The position numbers were made by a program, and so were the translations under genes. The notes below the pieces were generated by a model that was not told where the DNA came from, made no database searches, and was given only the letters and a program-made list of their open reading frames with translations. Below are positions 43,301 through 54,834 of a stretch of DNA of 64,000 nt, in pieces; within the stretch, counting starts at the first letter, position 1; every line of letters starts with the position of its first letter. Location: contig CAMGYJ010000003.1 in assembly GCA_946122785.1 (NCBI GenBank), positions 28,847,811 through 28,911,810 on the forward strand, written 5' to 3'. The stretch is from Linum tenue (lineage: Eukaryota > Streptophyta > Magnoliopsida > Malpighiales > Linaceae).

Positions 43301-44599
43301 TAGTCACGCTAACTGATCCCCATTTCCTCTATTTGTAGGAGATGAGGAGGTGACGGTTTTCTCATTATGTCATGATCTTCGATTAGTTTCTCAATATGCA
43401 TTTAAAAAACCTAACTCCCTCGCGATTCAGAACAATAAAGTCAGATTCAACAATTTTTTTCCAAACTCGTAGCTTGATCCTGGATCTATAAAATGGCAGT
43501 TATTGATATACACTATTTAGTCAAAATAGTTTTAGTGGGTATGATTTTTCTCTCGGATGAATGAAATTTAAGTTCAAAGGAATGAACCATAACAAAAAAA
43601 AGTTCCGCAGAATGAAATAACAGAGGTAGATTCTTACAAAGCTACTATTGTCTTTGATGTTGTTGTATAATTATTGTAGAAGTACTCATTGTCGTAGTCT
43701 TCTTGAAGTTTTCTTTGACATAATTTTTAATAAATATTATTTTTTCACCCAAAATTTTTAAATGAAAAGTTCAAACAAAGATATATTCCTTTAATTTGAT
43801 GGGAGATTGAAATCTATTAGTTGTAGTCCTTGATAATTGTGCCAGTTATCTTTGGAGGAGATTATGCACCAAAGCCTCATCTCTTTCTTGGTTGTTTGAA
43901 GATCAAGCTGGAACATTATTTTGCCAATTAGATGATTCTTCATGTGGAATATTTCTCCGAAACATAGAATATAGACACATTACACATTTACACAATAGTC
44001 AATAATAGTATGAATTAATTCAATAAATCAAAATAATACCGAAGCATGTGTAGCATAACGAAATAATATGTCAGCAACGAAGATTTTTTTATCAGAATAA
44101 TCTTCAAAATAATATAATTCTCTCGCCATGATTTTATCGGAACCAATGAAATCGAAAGATGTTAAAAAAGGAAATGAGTTGATGCTATTGACATATAAAA
44201 AACCTAGGATTGAGGTAGTATAATCTCATAATTCCTTATCGTTGGCCAAAAGAAACATAAGAAATAAAGTATGTTGGTTACTGGTTTCAAAACTTGAACT
44301 TATATATGGGAATAGTGATCTAAATATCATTGGTCTAAGAAAACAACCAATACGGAGAAAATGACTTCACAAATAATTAATAATTAATTAGAAAACCATT
44401 GATAATCCTATCACTTATTTATGGAGGTTCACCATCCTAGGATATTTTTAATTCCAAAATTTCCAGCTTTCTAAGTAATTTTAGTAGGGATATTTTCGTC
44501 AACATATTATTAATAATTAACTAATTATCTTGACTCTAAAAAATATCCAAGTTCCCTACTTTATCTATCCATCCCATTTTTTTCCTCATAACCTCATTA
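43301..44599. other. Intergenic AT-rich DNA, no gene recognised
   Basis: About 1.3 kb; no ORF with a domain, no clear repeat termini. Confidence 0.5.
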
Positions 44600-45204
44600 A
44601 TTTTTCCTAGGGTTAATTGCATGGTTGGTCACTGAGATTAGAGAAAACATTCAAGTTTGGTCACTCGAAATATTTAAATCTATTGGTGGTACTTTAGTTT
44701 ATTGAAACCGTTCACGTTTGGTCACTCTCCGTCCAACTCCATTAACTTTTGCTTATGTGGCGGTCAACTCTAAAAGTTGACCGTTAAATGTGTGACGTGA
44801 CAATTTAAAAATAATAAAAATAATAAAATTCAATTTTTTAAAATTTTCTTCTCATTTCCACCTCATTATCACTTTTATTTAAAAAAAATAAAAAAAACCT
44901 AATTTCTTCTAATTCCCACCTAATCTTTGCAATAATTGATCATCTTAGCCACTGATTCTATCAATTCAGGCAAATTAGTCAAAGAGGAAAGCTGAGGAGT
45001 TGCATATTAGAGGAAGCGGAGAGGAGGCTTTCCCATAGAAAAATTAATTTCACCAAAACAAAATATAAAAACATCAAAGAGCGGCCCCAAACTCGGAAGC
45101 CACGTCAGCTTTCCATCACCAACATCACAACCACCTCCTCCTTCTCGCCCCCTTCCTTTTCCCTTTCCTTTCCTCCCCTGAAAAAAAGAAACCCCCTCTC
45201 TTCA

Positions 45205-45513
45205 ATGCGCCGTGGTGCGCTATACGCACCCTCTCCCTCAATATTAAACCCCTCTTCTCCCTCCTCCGTCGCCGCTAACCACACCGGAGGGATGCTGCTC
45301 TCCGTACTCCTCGCCCTGTTCCTCCCCTGCGCCGGGATGAGCGCTCTGTTCTTCGTCTACATTTGCCTCCTCTGGTTCGCCTCCAATCCCCCGCCCAATT
45401 CGGCCGCCAGCAGCCCCGACGATCTGAAGCCGCCGGCCAAGAAGGGCCTCTCCGCCGCGGAGCTCTCAAAGCTCCCCGAGGTCACGGCGAAGGGGAATGG
45501 ATCAGGTCAGTAA
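45205..45513 (+). pseudogene. Captured 5' fragment of an ATL-type RING-H2 E3 ligase gene
   Basis: From ATG at 45292 the frame reads MLLSVLLALFLPCAGMSALF and FVYICLLWFAS, one membrane segment, then KKGLSAAELSKLPEVTAKG, the GLD motif of ATL ubiquitin ligases. I recall ATL23-like proteins with the same arrangement. The RING-H2 finger that should follow is absent: the frame ends at TAA 45511-45513 after GNGSGQ. An in-frame extension upstream to 45205 begins with an ATG but is proline/serine-rich and probably leader sequence. The fragment is GC-rich compared with its flanks and lies within the Pack-MULE, so it is a captured piece. A short membrane peptide could be made if transcribed. Confidence 0.72.
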
Positions 45514-45899
45514 CCTTATGGTGACTAACCATGAGTAACCCGTCCACATCAGCATGACATCAGCATCCTCTCTCTCATGGAAAACCTTTAATTTTTCCCT
45601 TTTTAATCTTTGACGGACGATTTCTCGCTCATTTTAAGTCGAAATTTAATTTTTTTTGCACAGTTAGATCAGATTAATTGTGCTCTTCAAAATGATATCC
45701 ACTTTAATATATTTTTCGAACAAAAAAAATTAACCCATTTTTTACCAGCCTATACCATATGGTATTGACTAGTATTGAAATAAAAGCATACCTATGTTTT
45801 GAAAAACGTACCATGGTGGTATGAACAAACCAATACTGTAGGATGGTTGAATACATGATAGTAGAAGTATATTAATTGTAATTTACGACTTTTAACATT

Positions 45900-46230
45900 G
45901 TATACCACACAATACCACCCCGTACCAGGGTGATATTGTATGGTATTGTGTGGTATTTTTTGGTCCTGTAATTTTTTCACCCAGAAATTCGTAGATCCAA
46001 TAGATCATGATGAACTCGTCCCTTCTGTGCAAACGTTTTCAAAAACGAATTAAAAACGAAGAAGATACCATACAATACCACCCCGTACCAGGGTGGTATT
46101 GCATGGTATTGTGTGGTATTTTTTGGTCCTGTAATTTGTTCACCCAGAAATTTGTAGATCCAGTAGATCATGATGAACTCATCCCTGCTGTGCAAACGTT
46201 TTCAAAACGAATTAAAAACGAAGAAGATAC
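45900..46230. repeat. Tandem duplication, about 165-bp unit, plus a partial third copy
   Basis: Unit 1 (about 45900-46063) and unit 2 (about 46064-46230) share accaccccgtaccagggtg, ttttttggtcctgtaatt, tagatcatgatgaactc and aattaaaaacgaagaaga. A shorter decayed third copy continues to about 46375. It lies inside the Pack-MULE. Confidence 0.85.
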
Positions 46231-46901
46231 CATATGGTATGCAGTTGGTACCGAGAGGCCAGAATTTTTTTTTTCCTAAAAAAATATTGAAAATTGATCT
46301 CATTTTGTAGAGCACGGTGAACTCGTTCCATCTGTGCAAAAAAAATTAAAATCCGAGTTAAAACGAAAAAGATATGAGTCAATTAATAAAGCTAGTGAAA
46401 ATAAAAATAGTCTTTAATTCTCCATCCTTAGATCTGGATTTTCTAAATGAAGGGTATGCACCCTATCTTGAGCCACGGCGAAGGAGCTCCCGATGGGGAA
46501 CGAATTGCAACTCCTCAGCTTTCCTCTTTGGTTGATTTGCCCGAATTGATAGAATCAGTGGCTAACATGATCAATTATTGCAAAGATGAGGTGGAAATGA
46601 GAAAGAAATTAGGTTTTTTTATTTATTTTAAATAAAAGTGATAATGAGGTGGAAACGAGATGGTAATTTTAAAAAAATTAATTTTATTAATTTTAAATTG
46701 TCATGTCACACATTTAACGATCAACTTTTAGAGTTGACCGCCACATAAGCAAAAGTTAACGGAGTTGGACGGAGAGTGACCAAACATGAACGGTTTTAAT
46801 AAACTAAAATACCACCAATGGATTTAAATATTTCAAGTGACCAAACTTGAACGTTTTTTGTAATCTCAGTGACCAACCATGCAATTAACCCATTTTTCCT
46901 A

Positions 46902-48747
46902 TACATAATTTGGGATGATTAATAGTGATTATTTTATATGAACCTAATCAACCTTAAAACGGAAGTATAACAGTGGTAGGAATTATTGAGTAATAGGTTA
47001 GTATCTTGGGGTGACAATTTTATTTATCAATTAAGTACTTCTATTAATTTATTTGATATCTTAAGGCAAAGAGTACGAAAGTATAACAGTGGTAGGAATT
47101 ATTGACTAATATGTTAGTATCTCGAGGTGACAATTTTATTTATCAATTAAGTAATCCTATTAATTTATTTGATATCTTAAGGTCAAGAAATGACTTTGTA
47201 TATCGAATTTAGCTTGGCAGGGCAAGACAAAAACTATAACTAACTAAACACGATGCAATTTTAGGTTTAATGCAATTAATATTTTGTCATTTGTACTATG
47301 ATCAGAGTAAAAATCCTAAGAGATTACTTATCTTATTATATATGTTAATAAATCATTTTAGATTTAAACATCCAAATTGAAAGTAATTCCACAACAATAA
47401 AAGTAATCTAACGCAATAAACAACCCACAAAGAACATCTTGAACATTTTCAAAAGTAACAAACAATAAGGATTTGAGTTCTTATTCACATAGCCAAGTGG
47501 TATGTGGAATTTTATTGTACAATTCAAATTTTAAAACATTATGAGTATGATTACTTTCTTCTCGAGTAATGATATTTGGGTATGATTCCCAAATGGCAAA
47601 TTAATTCTTTCACCCTCTAATTCAAGTTCAAAGGGTTTGGACTTTTGAGAACTTCGTAGATTATAGGTCAATTCAAACAAACTAATTATTAAATTTCAAT
47701 CAAACACATCGATCCAATCAGGTGATGATATTTCGATCATACCAACTTACAAGTAATGTCATAAAATATATAATGAGATTGACAAGAAGTGAAACTGAAG
47801 AAGATTTCTTTTAGGTCAAGGTTACTATACTTTGTACAAAAACAAACATTTCAAATTTACTTCAATTTGATGTTGATGGAAAAGTAATTGAAAGACGTAC
47901 AAATAAAATTTATAGTATTTCTGACAAAAAGAGGTAAATCAAATTGGAGTTTTGTAAATTTTTCTAAGAGTCGACTTCATTACATAATTTTTTTAACTTT
48001 TTATAAATGAATCGCTTAGAATGTTCGAAACCTATATAATGTAGTTTTAAATTTTGAAGTCATTAAATGATTTAGATATTTTTTTAAATATAAAATAAAA
48101 ATGTATCTTACTTCACACAATTACCATTGTCGATTATGTATTATTAACGAAATGTATCCACCCAATGGGGGGCCCAAATCTAGTTACATTCATAAATCTT
48201 CTCACTCTTATCTCTCAGCCAACTTATGAATCATCATAGATGGGTTGGATATAATTTTATTTTGTATCCGTTGGTAATGCCAAATATCTAATAAGAAATT
48301 AGGAATCAGAAACAAAGTTTTTTTTACGAATTATTTTTACCAATAGTAATATTTAGTTATTATACTTAGAATTAAATAGAGTTATTAAAAAGACAAAACA
48401 TCCTTCCCAAAATCACTCAGAAAGCTGGAAATTTACAATTAAACATGTTATAATGGATAACTTCTTTATACTAGTGTTGAGATATCAATGTCATAGCTTT
48501 AAACAATTCTACTTGAATTAAAATCCATATATTAAGTTTATTCTAACTCATATTACCTTTTTTTTAGATAATGCTGATATATGTTACTTAATTTTACTTG
48601 AGTAAAAACTATATATTAATTTGATTCTAATTCAAATTACTTTTTTTAAATAATAATACTATAAATTATTTAAAAGATTCGAGCATGTCACTTCCAAATT
48701 TAAGACCAATGATACTATCAATGAACCAAGGCCTGGACTGAAATTAC
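46902..48747. other. Intergenic AT-rich DNA with one tandem duplication
   Basis: A 115-bp tandem duplication spans about 46966-47190 (gtataacagtggtaggaatt to gatatcttaagg). Otherwise no gene, domain or element termini are seen over about 1.8 kb. Confidence 0.6.
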
Positions 48748-48750
48748 TTA

Positions 48751-48982
48751 GGCCCTGTTCACTTTCATTTTCGTTTCCTGTTTTCTGTTTTCATGTCATA
48801 AATTTGGCAACCGAAATGAGAAAACTTGTTTACTTTTCATTCCGTTTTCTATTCGTTTCCAACTATGAAAACAGAAAGTGACAACTTCCTGCTGTTTTTG
48901 GAAACGAAAAAATGTTGTTTTCACCTGTTTTCAACATCTGTTTTCTCAAAAACAGGAAACAGAAATGAAAGTAAACAGGCCC
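48751..48982. mobile_element. Tourist-like MITE with TTA duplication
   Basis: The ends GGCCCTGTTCACTTTCATTT and the inverse AAACAGGCCC are inverted repeats flanked by TTA at 48748-48750 and 48983-48985. At 232 bp it consists largely of inverted gttttc/gaaaac blocks. It has PIF/Harbinger-type features. Confidence 0.85.
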
Positions 48983-49059
48983 TTATTTGTCATTGTTCTA
49001 CCTCATCACATCACATGGATTGCAGAGAAATGATTTAGACTTTTGGTCGGATAGTATTT

Positions 49060-49240
49060 GGAATGGCAGCAACAAAAATTGTTCGTCTCAGTTTCCAGTC
49101 GCGCATCAATAGCAGCTTGGGTGTGCAACCTAGTTTCCTCCCGAACTAGAGCTCCCAAGACATGCTCTAGTTGAATATCTTCTTTGTTGAGAAGAGTGGC
49201 ACAGACGTTCTCAAAGTCAGGCTGTAACCTCAATATGGAT
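49060..49240 (-). pseudogene. Copia gag fragment
   Basis: The minus strand reads RSILRLQPDFENVCATLLNK followed by LEHVLGALVREETRLHTQ, matching the C-terminal part of the UBN2/retrotransposon gag domain (typically FE.VRA.LL...SELL.EE.RL). It has no LTR or pol nearby and is an isolated scrap. Confidence 0.7.
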
Positions 49241-49265
49241 CTTCGGTGACTAATTGAAAACACAC

Positions 49266-49286
49266 ACATATATATATGGTATATAT

Positions 49287-49339
<53 letters not shown>
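49266..49339. repeat. TA microsatellite
   Basis: About 70 bp of nearly uninterrupted (ta)n with two short breaks. It makes the artefactual isoleucine/tyrosine run in the overlapping minus-strand frame. Confidence 0.95.
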
Positions 49340-49341
<2 letters not shown>

Positions 49342-50454
49342 GTCTAATTCGTGTGGATTTTTTTTTAACATAGTATTGAATCTGTTTCAGTGTATGATTC
49401 CACAGGTTGCATTTCATTCGGCTTCCTTGATCACTACGAGCGATGTGGTTGTTGTTGTGCTGGATGCCAAACCTGTTGATTCAGGGTTTTGGCCATTTAT
49501 ATTCCATGTATTATCTTTGCGCTTTCTATATTGCTCTCCATTCTTTTACATGGGATGTACTGAGTGGTCTTGATATCCAATTTGGTAAGATATATAGTGT
49601 TTTGTGTTCGTGTTGTGGAAGTTGAATAATGAGTGAGTTTGTGGTTATATTAATAGTATATGTGTTGTAAAATAATTTTATTTATGCTTTTTTCAGTTTG
49701 ACTTTGACATTATACTGAATATTGATGGATCGAAAAATAGATGTAGATCTGTATGAATTGTAGGTTTTGCGTGGTCGACAAGTGTGCATGTTCTGCACTT
49801 ATTGTGTAGAGAGGTAGCTCTTTATTTCATAATGATAAAATAATTTATTAAAAAAAAAGTAAAGTTAATGGATAAGGATTGGAGCTACTAGGAGGAGAAA
49901 AGGAAAAAGAAATAGAGGAAAAGATGGGAAAACAAGTACACGAGGAAAGCTATCAGGCATCACATGTAAAAAGTACTGCTGCTACTCGCTATGATCGACA
50001 AAGAAAAAAACTAAAAAGCTTAGAGTATAAAAAGTAATACCTATCATATTATTTGATTAAAGTGTCCTGTCCAAAATGTCAAATCGTTATCTTTATTTTG
50101 ATGACCAATTTCATCTATGTATTGCTATATAATAATGTACTTTTTGCTTGTGATCTTGAATTATGTCTCAGCGTGGCGCATCTATATGTTGACAGTAAAT
50201 TTCCGTTATACAATTATTGTACACCTTTTGAATCTATAGACAATTTATTGAGGTCGTTTTTTTATTTTCATATGGAGATTGTGATTTTTGCAATCCAAAG
50301 ATCTCATAACTAGAGGATTGTTGGAGGGGGTTTGGTCGTACGTGTCTCTATCGTTTTATGTATCTTTTCGGATATTCCATTTATATTGTTTAAATTGTTG
50401 TTTTTGGGAATTGAATTTTTATGTTTTTTTACTTTGCTTCTCCATTATATATGT
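49340..50454. other. Intergenic DNA, no gene recognised
   Basis: Several frames of 60-86 codons occur but show only hydrophobic low-complexity sequence; no domain is recognised. Confidence 0.45.
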
Positions 50455-50471
50455 GACGATTATGGTTAATT

Positions 50472-50707
50472 TTTTTTTTTTTTTTGTCGAAAAGATCCTT
50501 GCATTAACAAGACAAAAGAGTTACATCAAACCAGATTCCGAGCACAACCACGCCCGAAAATCAAAACCAACACATCCCGTAGGAAACAAATCGAGGGCTT
50601 TCTTGGCCACCAAATGGGCCACCCTATTGTTCTGTCTACCTACAAACATCACTCTAAACCCAGCATTAGCTCCCAGTAACCGGCAGATTTCCTGTAAGAG
50701 GGCCCCG
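50472..50707 (-). mobile_element. 5'-truncated L1 LINE with poly-A tail and target duplication
   Basis: The minus strand encodes RQNRVAHLVAKKALDLFPTG, the end of the plant LINE RNase H domain, then about 90 bp of 3' UTR and a poly-A tail (the T-run at about 50470-50485). The 17-bp direct repeat gacgattatggttaatt flanks it at 50455-50471 and 50708-50724. A long duplication, 5' truncation and A-tail are the signs of target-primed reverse transcription. It is 236 bp and clearly dead. Confidence 0.93.
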
Positions 50708-50724
50708 GACGATTATGGTTAATT

Positions 50725-52181
50725 GTGTAACTAGAATGTTACTTATTGTTGGAAATTATTTAGCGTTTCATCGAAAGTAATGTGTTAACGTGCGTACGTT
50801 GTCTTCATGATGAATTAAACTTGAATGTCGTGGAGATGAATGTCGTGGATTGTTGCCTAACTGGTTTTTAAATTAGTATGAACTTAGATGATGAAAGGCG
50901 TCAAATTTTCGTGGCTTATGTAGGTTAAATTGTTTTAAATGTACCAGATAGTTGACTAGCGTTTTGCGGAGGGTATCGATAAACAACCAATTCAGTTATA
51001 CATATATGAATATAAATTAATTCGATCCTTTGATTGGAGTGGTCAATTATTGTATAGCTTTTTCTAATTTTGATTGTCATATTCTAGGCTTCTTTTTCCA
51101 TTTTTATTTTGATAACATGAACTCTATTTAGAACAAAAATAAGGATGTGTTTTGATAACTGGATTATAATTTTCTCGACGGTAAACAATTCAAAGGTTCT
51201 ACTACTTCGAATTGTTGAAAGAACATTTTAAAATTTTCCATGTTTGTTACATGTGATTGTTAACATAAAAAAAAGAATTTCTATTTTTTTTTTTTTGCAT
51301 ATGATGTATTCTTAACCAACAAAATTACAGTGATTGAAATTTTTTGAGAACTAATTAGTAAATGTATTTAGTGGGATAAATAAATAAAAAATATAAAGTA
51401 AGAGGAACAAAAATCTCACAAATCAATATATAGAATTTATGTAATTATAAGAGATTCTACATCTTTAAACTTTAGAGATTTTAAATATCTGAAATTAAAA
51501 TCCACAATACAAAGAGAGAGAAACTTTCTGCAAAATCTATGAATTCAATGAACCTTTAATCAAAATTCTTTTCTCCAAGCGAACCATAAAAGAAACTTTT
51601 CAGTTTTGTTTGATAATATGCATTATTTTTAAAAAATATATAAAAGCAAAAGAGTCTAACCATGAGATAAAATCAAATATTACTTAGTATTTCTCGAGAA
51701 CTTGAAAACTTTCTTAAGAATTTAAGATTCATTTACTTAGTGTGTTGCATTTTTAGTAATTATTTGGTGTTTGAGTAAATAATCTATCCAAAGTACAAAT
51801 ACTATGATTTATCAATTCCTAAATAGTAATTACACAAAACAATGATAATTTTATAGCATTACTCTCTTAGTGGATTGAGGAAAAAGACATAAGGCCATTA
51901 AAGATAGCCATGTGGCATTTTAATTTTGGATGCATACAGGTGTCAATTATGTAACATTTTTAATAAATGGCTGTGAGTGTGTTGTGCTCGGTCGTAAAAT
52001 TATTGTGGTTACCAATGTTACACTTGCTTATCACGATGGTCTACTACTGTTCATCGGGACTATTTGTTTATGGTCTGATCAGTTGTATACCATGTTATAT
52101 TGTCACTGTTTCCTTTTTCAGACATATGTGTAATAATTGTCTATAATTGATACATTTGTCTACGTAATTAATGCACTACAG
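50725..52181. other. Intergenic AT-rich DNA, no gene recognised
   Basis: About 1.45 kb without domain or clear repeat termini. Confidence 0.5.
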
Positions 52182-53141
52182 TGTTGGAGAAAAAGTCAGT
52201 CATGAATCAGAGGATCTCAGAAGAAAGGAAAGAAATCGCAGGACAGCCTTGTGAAGCAAGCAAGAAAGATTTGATGGAAGCAAATCAAATTCAGAAGACG
52301 AGCATTTACAGGAAAGATTTCAAAGGTGGAAAACTTACCATTCGTGTACTGCAACGGCTAGTGTGTGTGAAGTATAAGACGAAGACTCAGGAGCAATGTA
52401 GAGTCACTTTTCGAGGAGATCAATCCTGCAAGAAGAGCTAAAGAGAGTAGCTAGCAAGGTTGATACGAAAAGAGAGATTGATTCAATTTCTGGAGAGATT
52501 TTGAATTGGGCAGTGTTTGGGATAAACACAGTAGCTGGATAGCTGAGAGAGTTCTAGATACTAGAGAACTGATCGACCTCCAGGATTGGATCGATTAAGT
52601 TCATCGGTGTAATCGTGTAAAACCTATCAAGACCAGTGAGTTTAGTGCATCGCCGGAAATCACAGGATAGTGACTTTCCGGCCGTGGATTAGTCAGAGTT
52701 GGGATTACTTTTTCCCAGCTCTGGATACCACGTAAAAATCGACTGTGCATTGTCTCCTTGAGTTCTGTTTTTGTCGATTCGTCCATACTCTGTTTTCTGT
52801 TTACATTTGCCTGGATAAGAGTTTGCAACAGGGAGTTGGTCTTCCAGGTGTGCGAGGAAGAAGAAGGACTTGTCCGAAACGCACAGCTTTGGGGTTAAAC
52901 GCACAGTGCTTGGGTTGAGGAATTAAAACGGTCAAGTGTATTGGGCTTGACGTTTCAGGCCCGATCGCAAAATATATCCGACCCAGTTTTAATTCTCTGT
53001 TGTTTTAGTTCATTTGCTTTCTTTATCATTTTGTACTGCATTTCACTTGTTCTTGCTTGAAATCGATTTAGGGTTTCAGAGGGAAAAGAAAGAGGGAACA
53101 CTCCATCTAGGCCAGGCTTCTCGCGCTCGAAGCTGTCAACA
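52182..53141 (+). repeat. 5' LTR of the SIRE-type element
   Basis: 960 bp, TGTTGGAGAAAAAG...GCTGTCAACA. It appears identical to the 3' LTR. The promoter should lie here; no convincing TATA box was picked. The 86-codon frame inside is present in both LTRs and has no domain. Confidence 0.93.
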
Positions 53142-53143
53142 GG

Positions 53144-53155
53144 TGGTATCAGAGC
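53144..53155 (+). promoter_or_regulatory. Primer binding site of the SIRE-type element
   Basis: TGGTATCAGAGC, 2 bp after the 5' LTR, complementary to initiator tRNA-Met. Confidence 0.93.
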
Positions 53156-53199
53156 CCGGCTCCGTTCTAAAGGCTTAACATCCTCCGGAGACTCTCGAG

Positions 53200-54831
53200 A
53201 TGGCTTCAGGATCGACGAGTAATGCACCTCTTTATCTGGCCGACGGATTCTCGCAGAATCGACCGCCGCGATTCGAAGGCGTTAATTACGGGTACTGGAA
53301 GAATCGTATGGAGCTGTTCGTGGGCTCGACTGACCCAAAACTTTGGGCAAGGGTCATTAAAGGACCTCACGAGCTCAAAGAGGATCAAGAAAAATGGAGT
53401 GATGAAGATTTTGAAAAGTTTCAGCAGAATTGCAAAGCCACCAATTTGATGTACTGTGCTCTCGGACCGGAAGAATACCACAAGGTGGCTGGGTGCAAAA
53501 CCGCAAAAGAAATCTGGGACAAGCTTCAAGTGACATATGAAGGAACTTCACAGGTAAAAACCTCACGGATAAACTCCTTAAAGCATCAGTTCGAGTTATT
53601 CAAAATGGAAGAAGGAGAATCCATCAGAATGATGTATGAGAGGTTCACCAACATAGTGAACAGTCTTGAAAATCTAGGGAAGTCATATGAAAGTGGGGAT
53701 CTCGTGAGGAAGATCATGTGGAGCTTGCCAGATAAATGGACACCGAAAATTACAGCCATAGAAGAAGCCAAAGACTTGGAGAAGATATCTGTAGATGAGT
53801 TGATAGGGTCTTTAGTTGCTCATGAAGATAAATTGAACAAGGTTAGTCAAGAAAAGGAAATTGTTGACAAAGGAAAAAGGGGAGTTGCGTTCAAAGCAAT
53901 CACGTCGTTAGATGATTCAGAAGAGCTAGAGGATATGGAAGACGAGGAGCTAGCATTGCTAAGCAAACAAGTCAGCAGGCTGCTCAGAATGCGAAGGGAG
54001 AAGAAGCTTGGAAGCTCAGGAAACAAAGCCAAAGATTTTGAGAGAAGTGAAATAAAAGGAAATCAAGCTAAATCATTTTTCAAGGGCAGAACTGATGTCA
54101 GTCAGAATACCAAAAGTCTAAGCTCGGCAGGGTGCTTTAAATGTGGTCGAGCAGGGCATATCAAGGCTGAGTGTCCACAACTCAAGAAAGAAAGAGCATT
54201 GGCGGCTACATGGAGTTGCAGTGAAGATGAAATGGATGATGACGACGAAGTAGTTGTCCAAAGATCATTCATGGCAATTGCTGAAATTGAAGATGATTCA
54301 CTTGAGCTCAACAGTGACTCAAGACAGGTAAGTGATACTGAATCCATGCATGATTTAGATGATTCGAGTGATAACAAATTGCTAATGGACACTATCAGAG
54401 ATATTGAAGTAGAATTTGGAAATGTTAAGATAAGATATAACAAAATGAAGCATGAAAATCATGAGTATTTGGTCAGAATAGCTGAACTAGAAAAAGAACT
54501 TGAAAATAGTAAAACAGAAGGTAATGAACTTAGGAAGAAAATTAGTGTTTTGGAAGCTAAGAGTTTATCTAGTCAGAATAACACAAAGATAAACAAGACC
54601 ACTACTTCAAGACCTAGGACCTACACAACCAAACAGGCTGATAACATAGAATGTTATTACTGTCACAAAAAGGGGCATATCATTAAAATGTGTAAAAGAC
54701 GATTGTGGTCAGAAGCTAGAAAAGAAGGGTCTAGTTGGTCAAGAAAAACTAAGTTACCATGGAACAACTATGTGTTTGGATCAAATATATCACACGAACC
54801 CAAGAAAATCTGGGTTCGGAAAACCAAATGA
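53200..54831 (+). CDS. SIRE-type copia gag polyprotein
   Basis: 543 codons from ATG 53200, 45 bp after the PBS. Residues about 20-230 form the UBN2/capsid region (PRFEGVNYGYWKNRMELFVG, EIWDKLQVTYEGTSQVKTSR, LVRKIMWSLPDKWTPKITAI). A zinc knuckle CFKCGRAGHIKAEC is at about 314-327, an acidic serine-rich stretch follows, then a probable coiled coil (ELEKELENSKTEGNELRKKI) and a second knuckle CYYCHKKGHIIKMC at about 485-498. Gag makes the particle and packages RNA; the large size and second knuckle fit Sireviruses. It ends at TGA 54829-54831 with pol continuing in the same frame. Confidence 0.92.
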   Translation: MASGSTSNAPLYLADGFSQNRPPRFEGVNYGYWKNRMELFVGSTDPKLWARVIKGPHELKEDQEKWSDEDFEKFQQNCKATNLMYCALGPEEYHKVAGCKTAKEIWDKLQVTYEGTSQVKTSRINSLKHQFELFKMEEGESIRMMYERFTNIVNSLENLGKSYESGDLVRKIMWSLPDKWTPKITAIEEAKDLEKISVDELIGSLVAHEDKLNKVSQEKEIVDKGKRGVAFKAITSLDDSEELEDMEDEELALLSKQVSRLLRMRREKKLGSSGNKAKDFERSEIKGNQAKSFFKGRTDVSQNTKSLSSAGCFKCGRAGHIKAECPQLKKERALAATWSCSEDEMDDDDEVVVQRSFMAIAEIEDDSLELNSDSRQVSDTESMHDLDDSSDNKLLMDTIRDIEVEFGNVKIRYNKMKHENHEYLVRIAELEKELENSKTEGNELRKKISVLEAKSLSSQNNTKINKTTTSRPRTYTTKQADNIECYYCHKKGHIIKMCKRRLWSEARKEGSSWSRKTKLPWNNYVFGSNISHEPKKIWVRKTK

Positions 54832-54834
54832 AGT

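Larger units (their letters stand above)
44610..46891. mobile_element. Second Pack-MULE, about 390-bp terminal inverted repeats
   Basis: The left arm (44610 to about 45006) and right arm (about 46500-46891) are inverted repeats beginning GGGTTAATTGCATGGTTGG, flanked by the 10-bp repeat atttttccta at 44600-44609 and 46892-46901. The ends belong to the same family as the 2248-3540 Pack-MULE (shared ggttggtcact and gtttggtcactc blocks). The interior holds a GC-rich fragment of an ATL-type gene and a tandem duplication, with no transposase. Confidence 0.9.

Noticed and set aside
49006..49371. 121-codon minus-strand ORF as a membrane protein
   Set aside because: The isoleucine/tyrosine run is the TA microsatellite; only the gag-like middle part is meaningful.
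53206..54443. Several minus-strand ORFs over gag
   Set aside because: They are antisense shadows of the well-supported gag frame.
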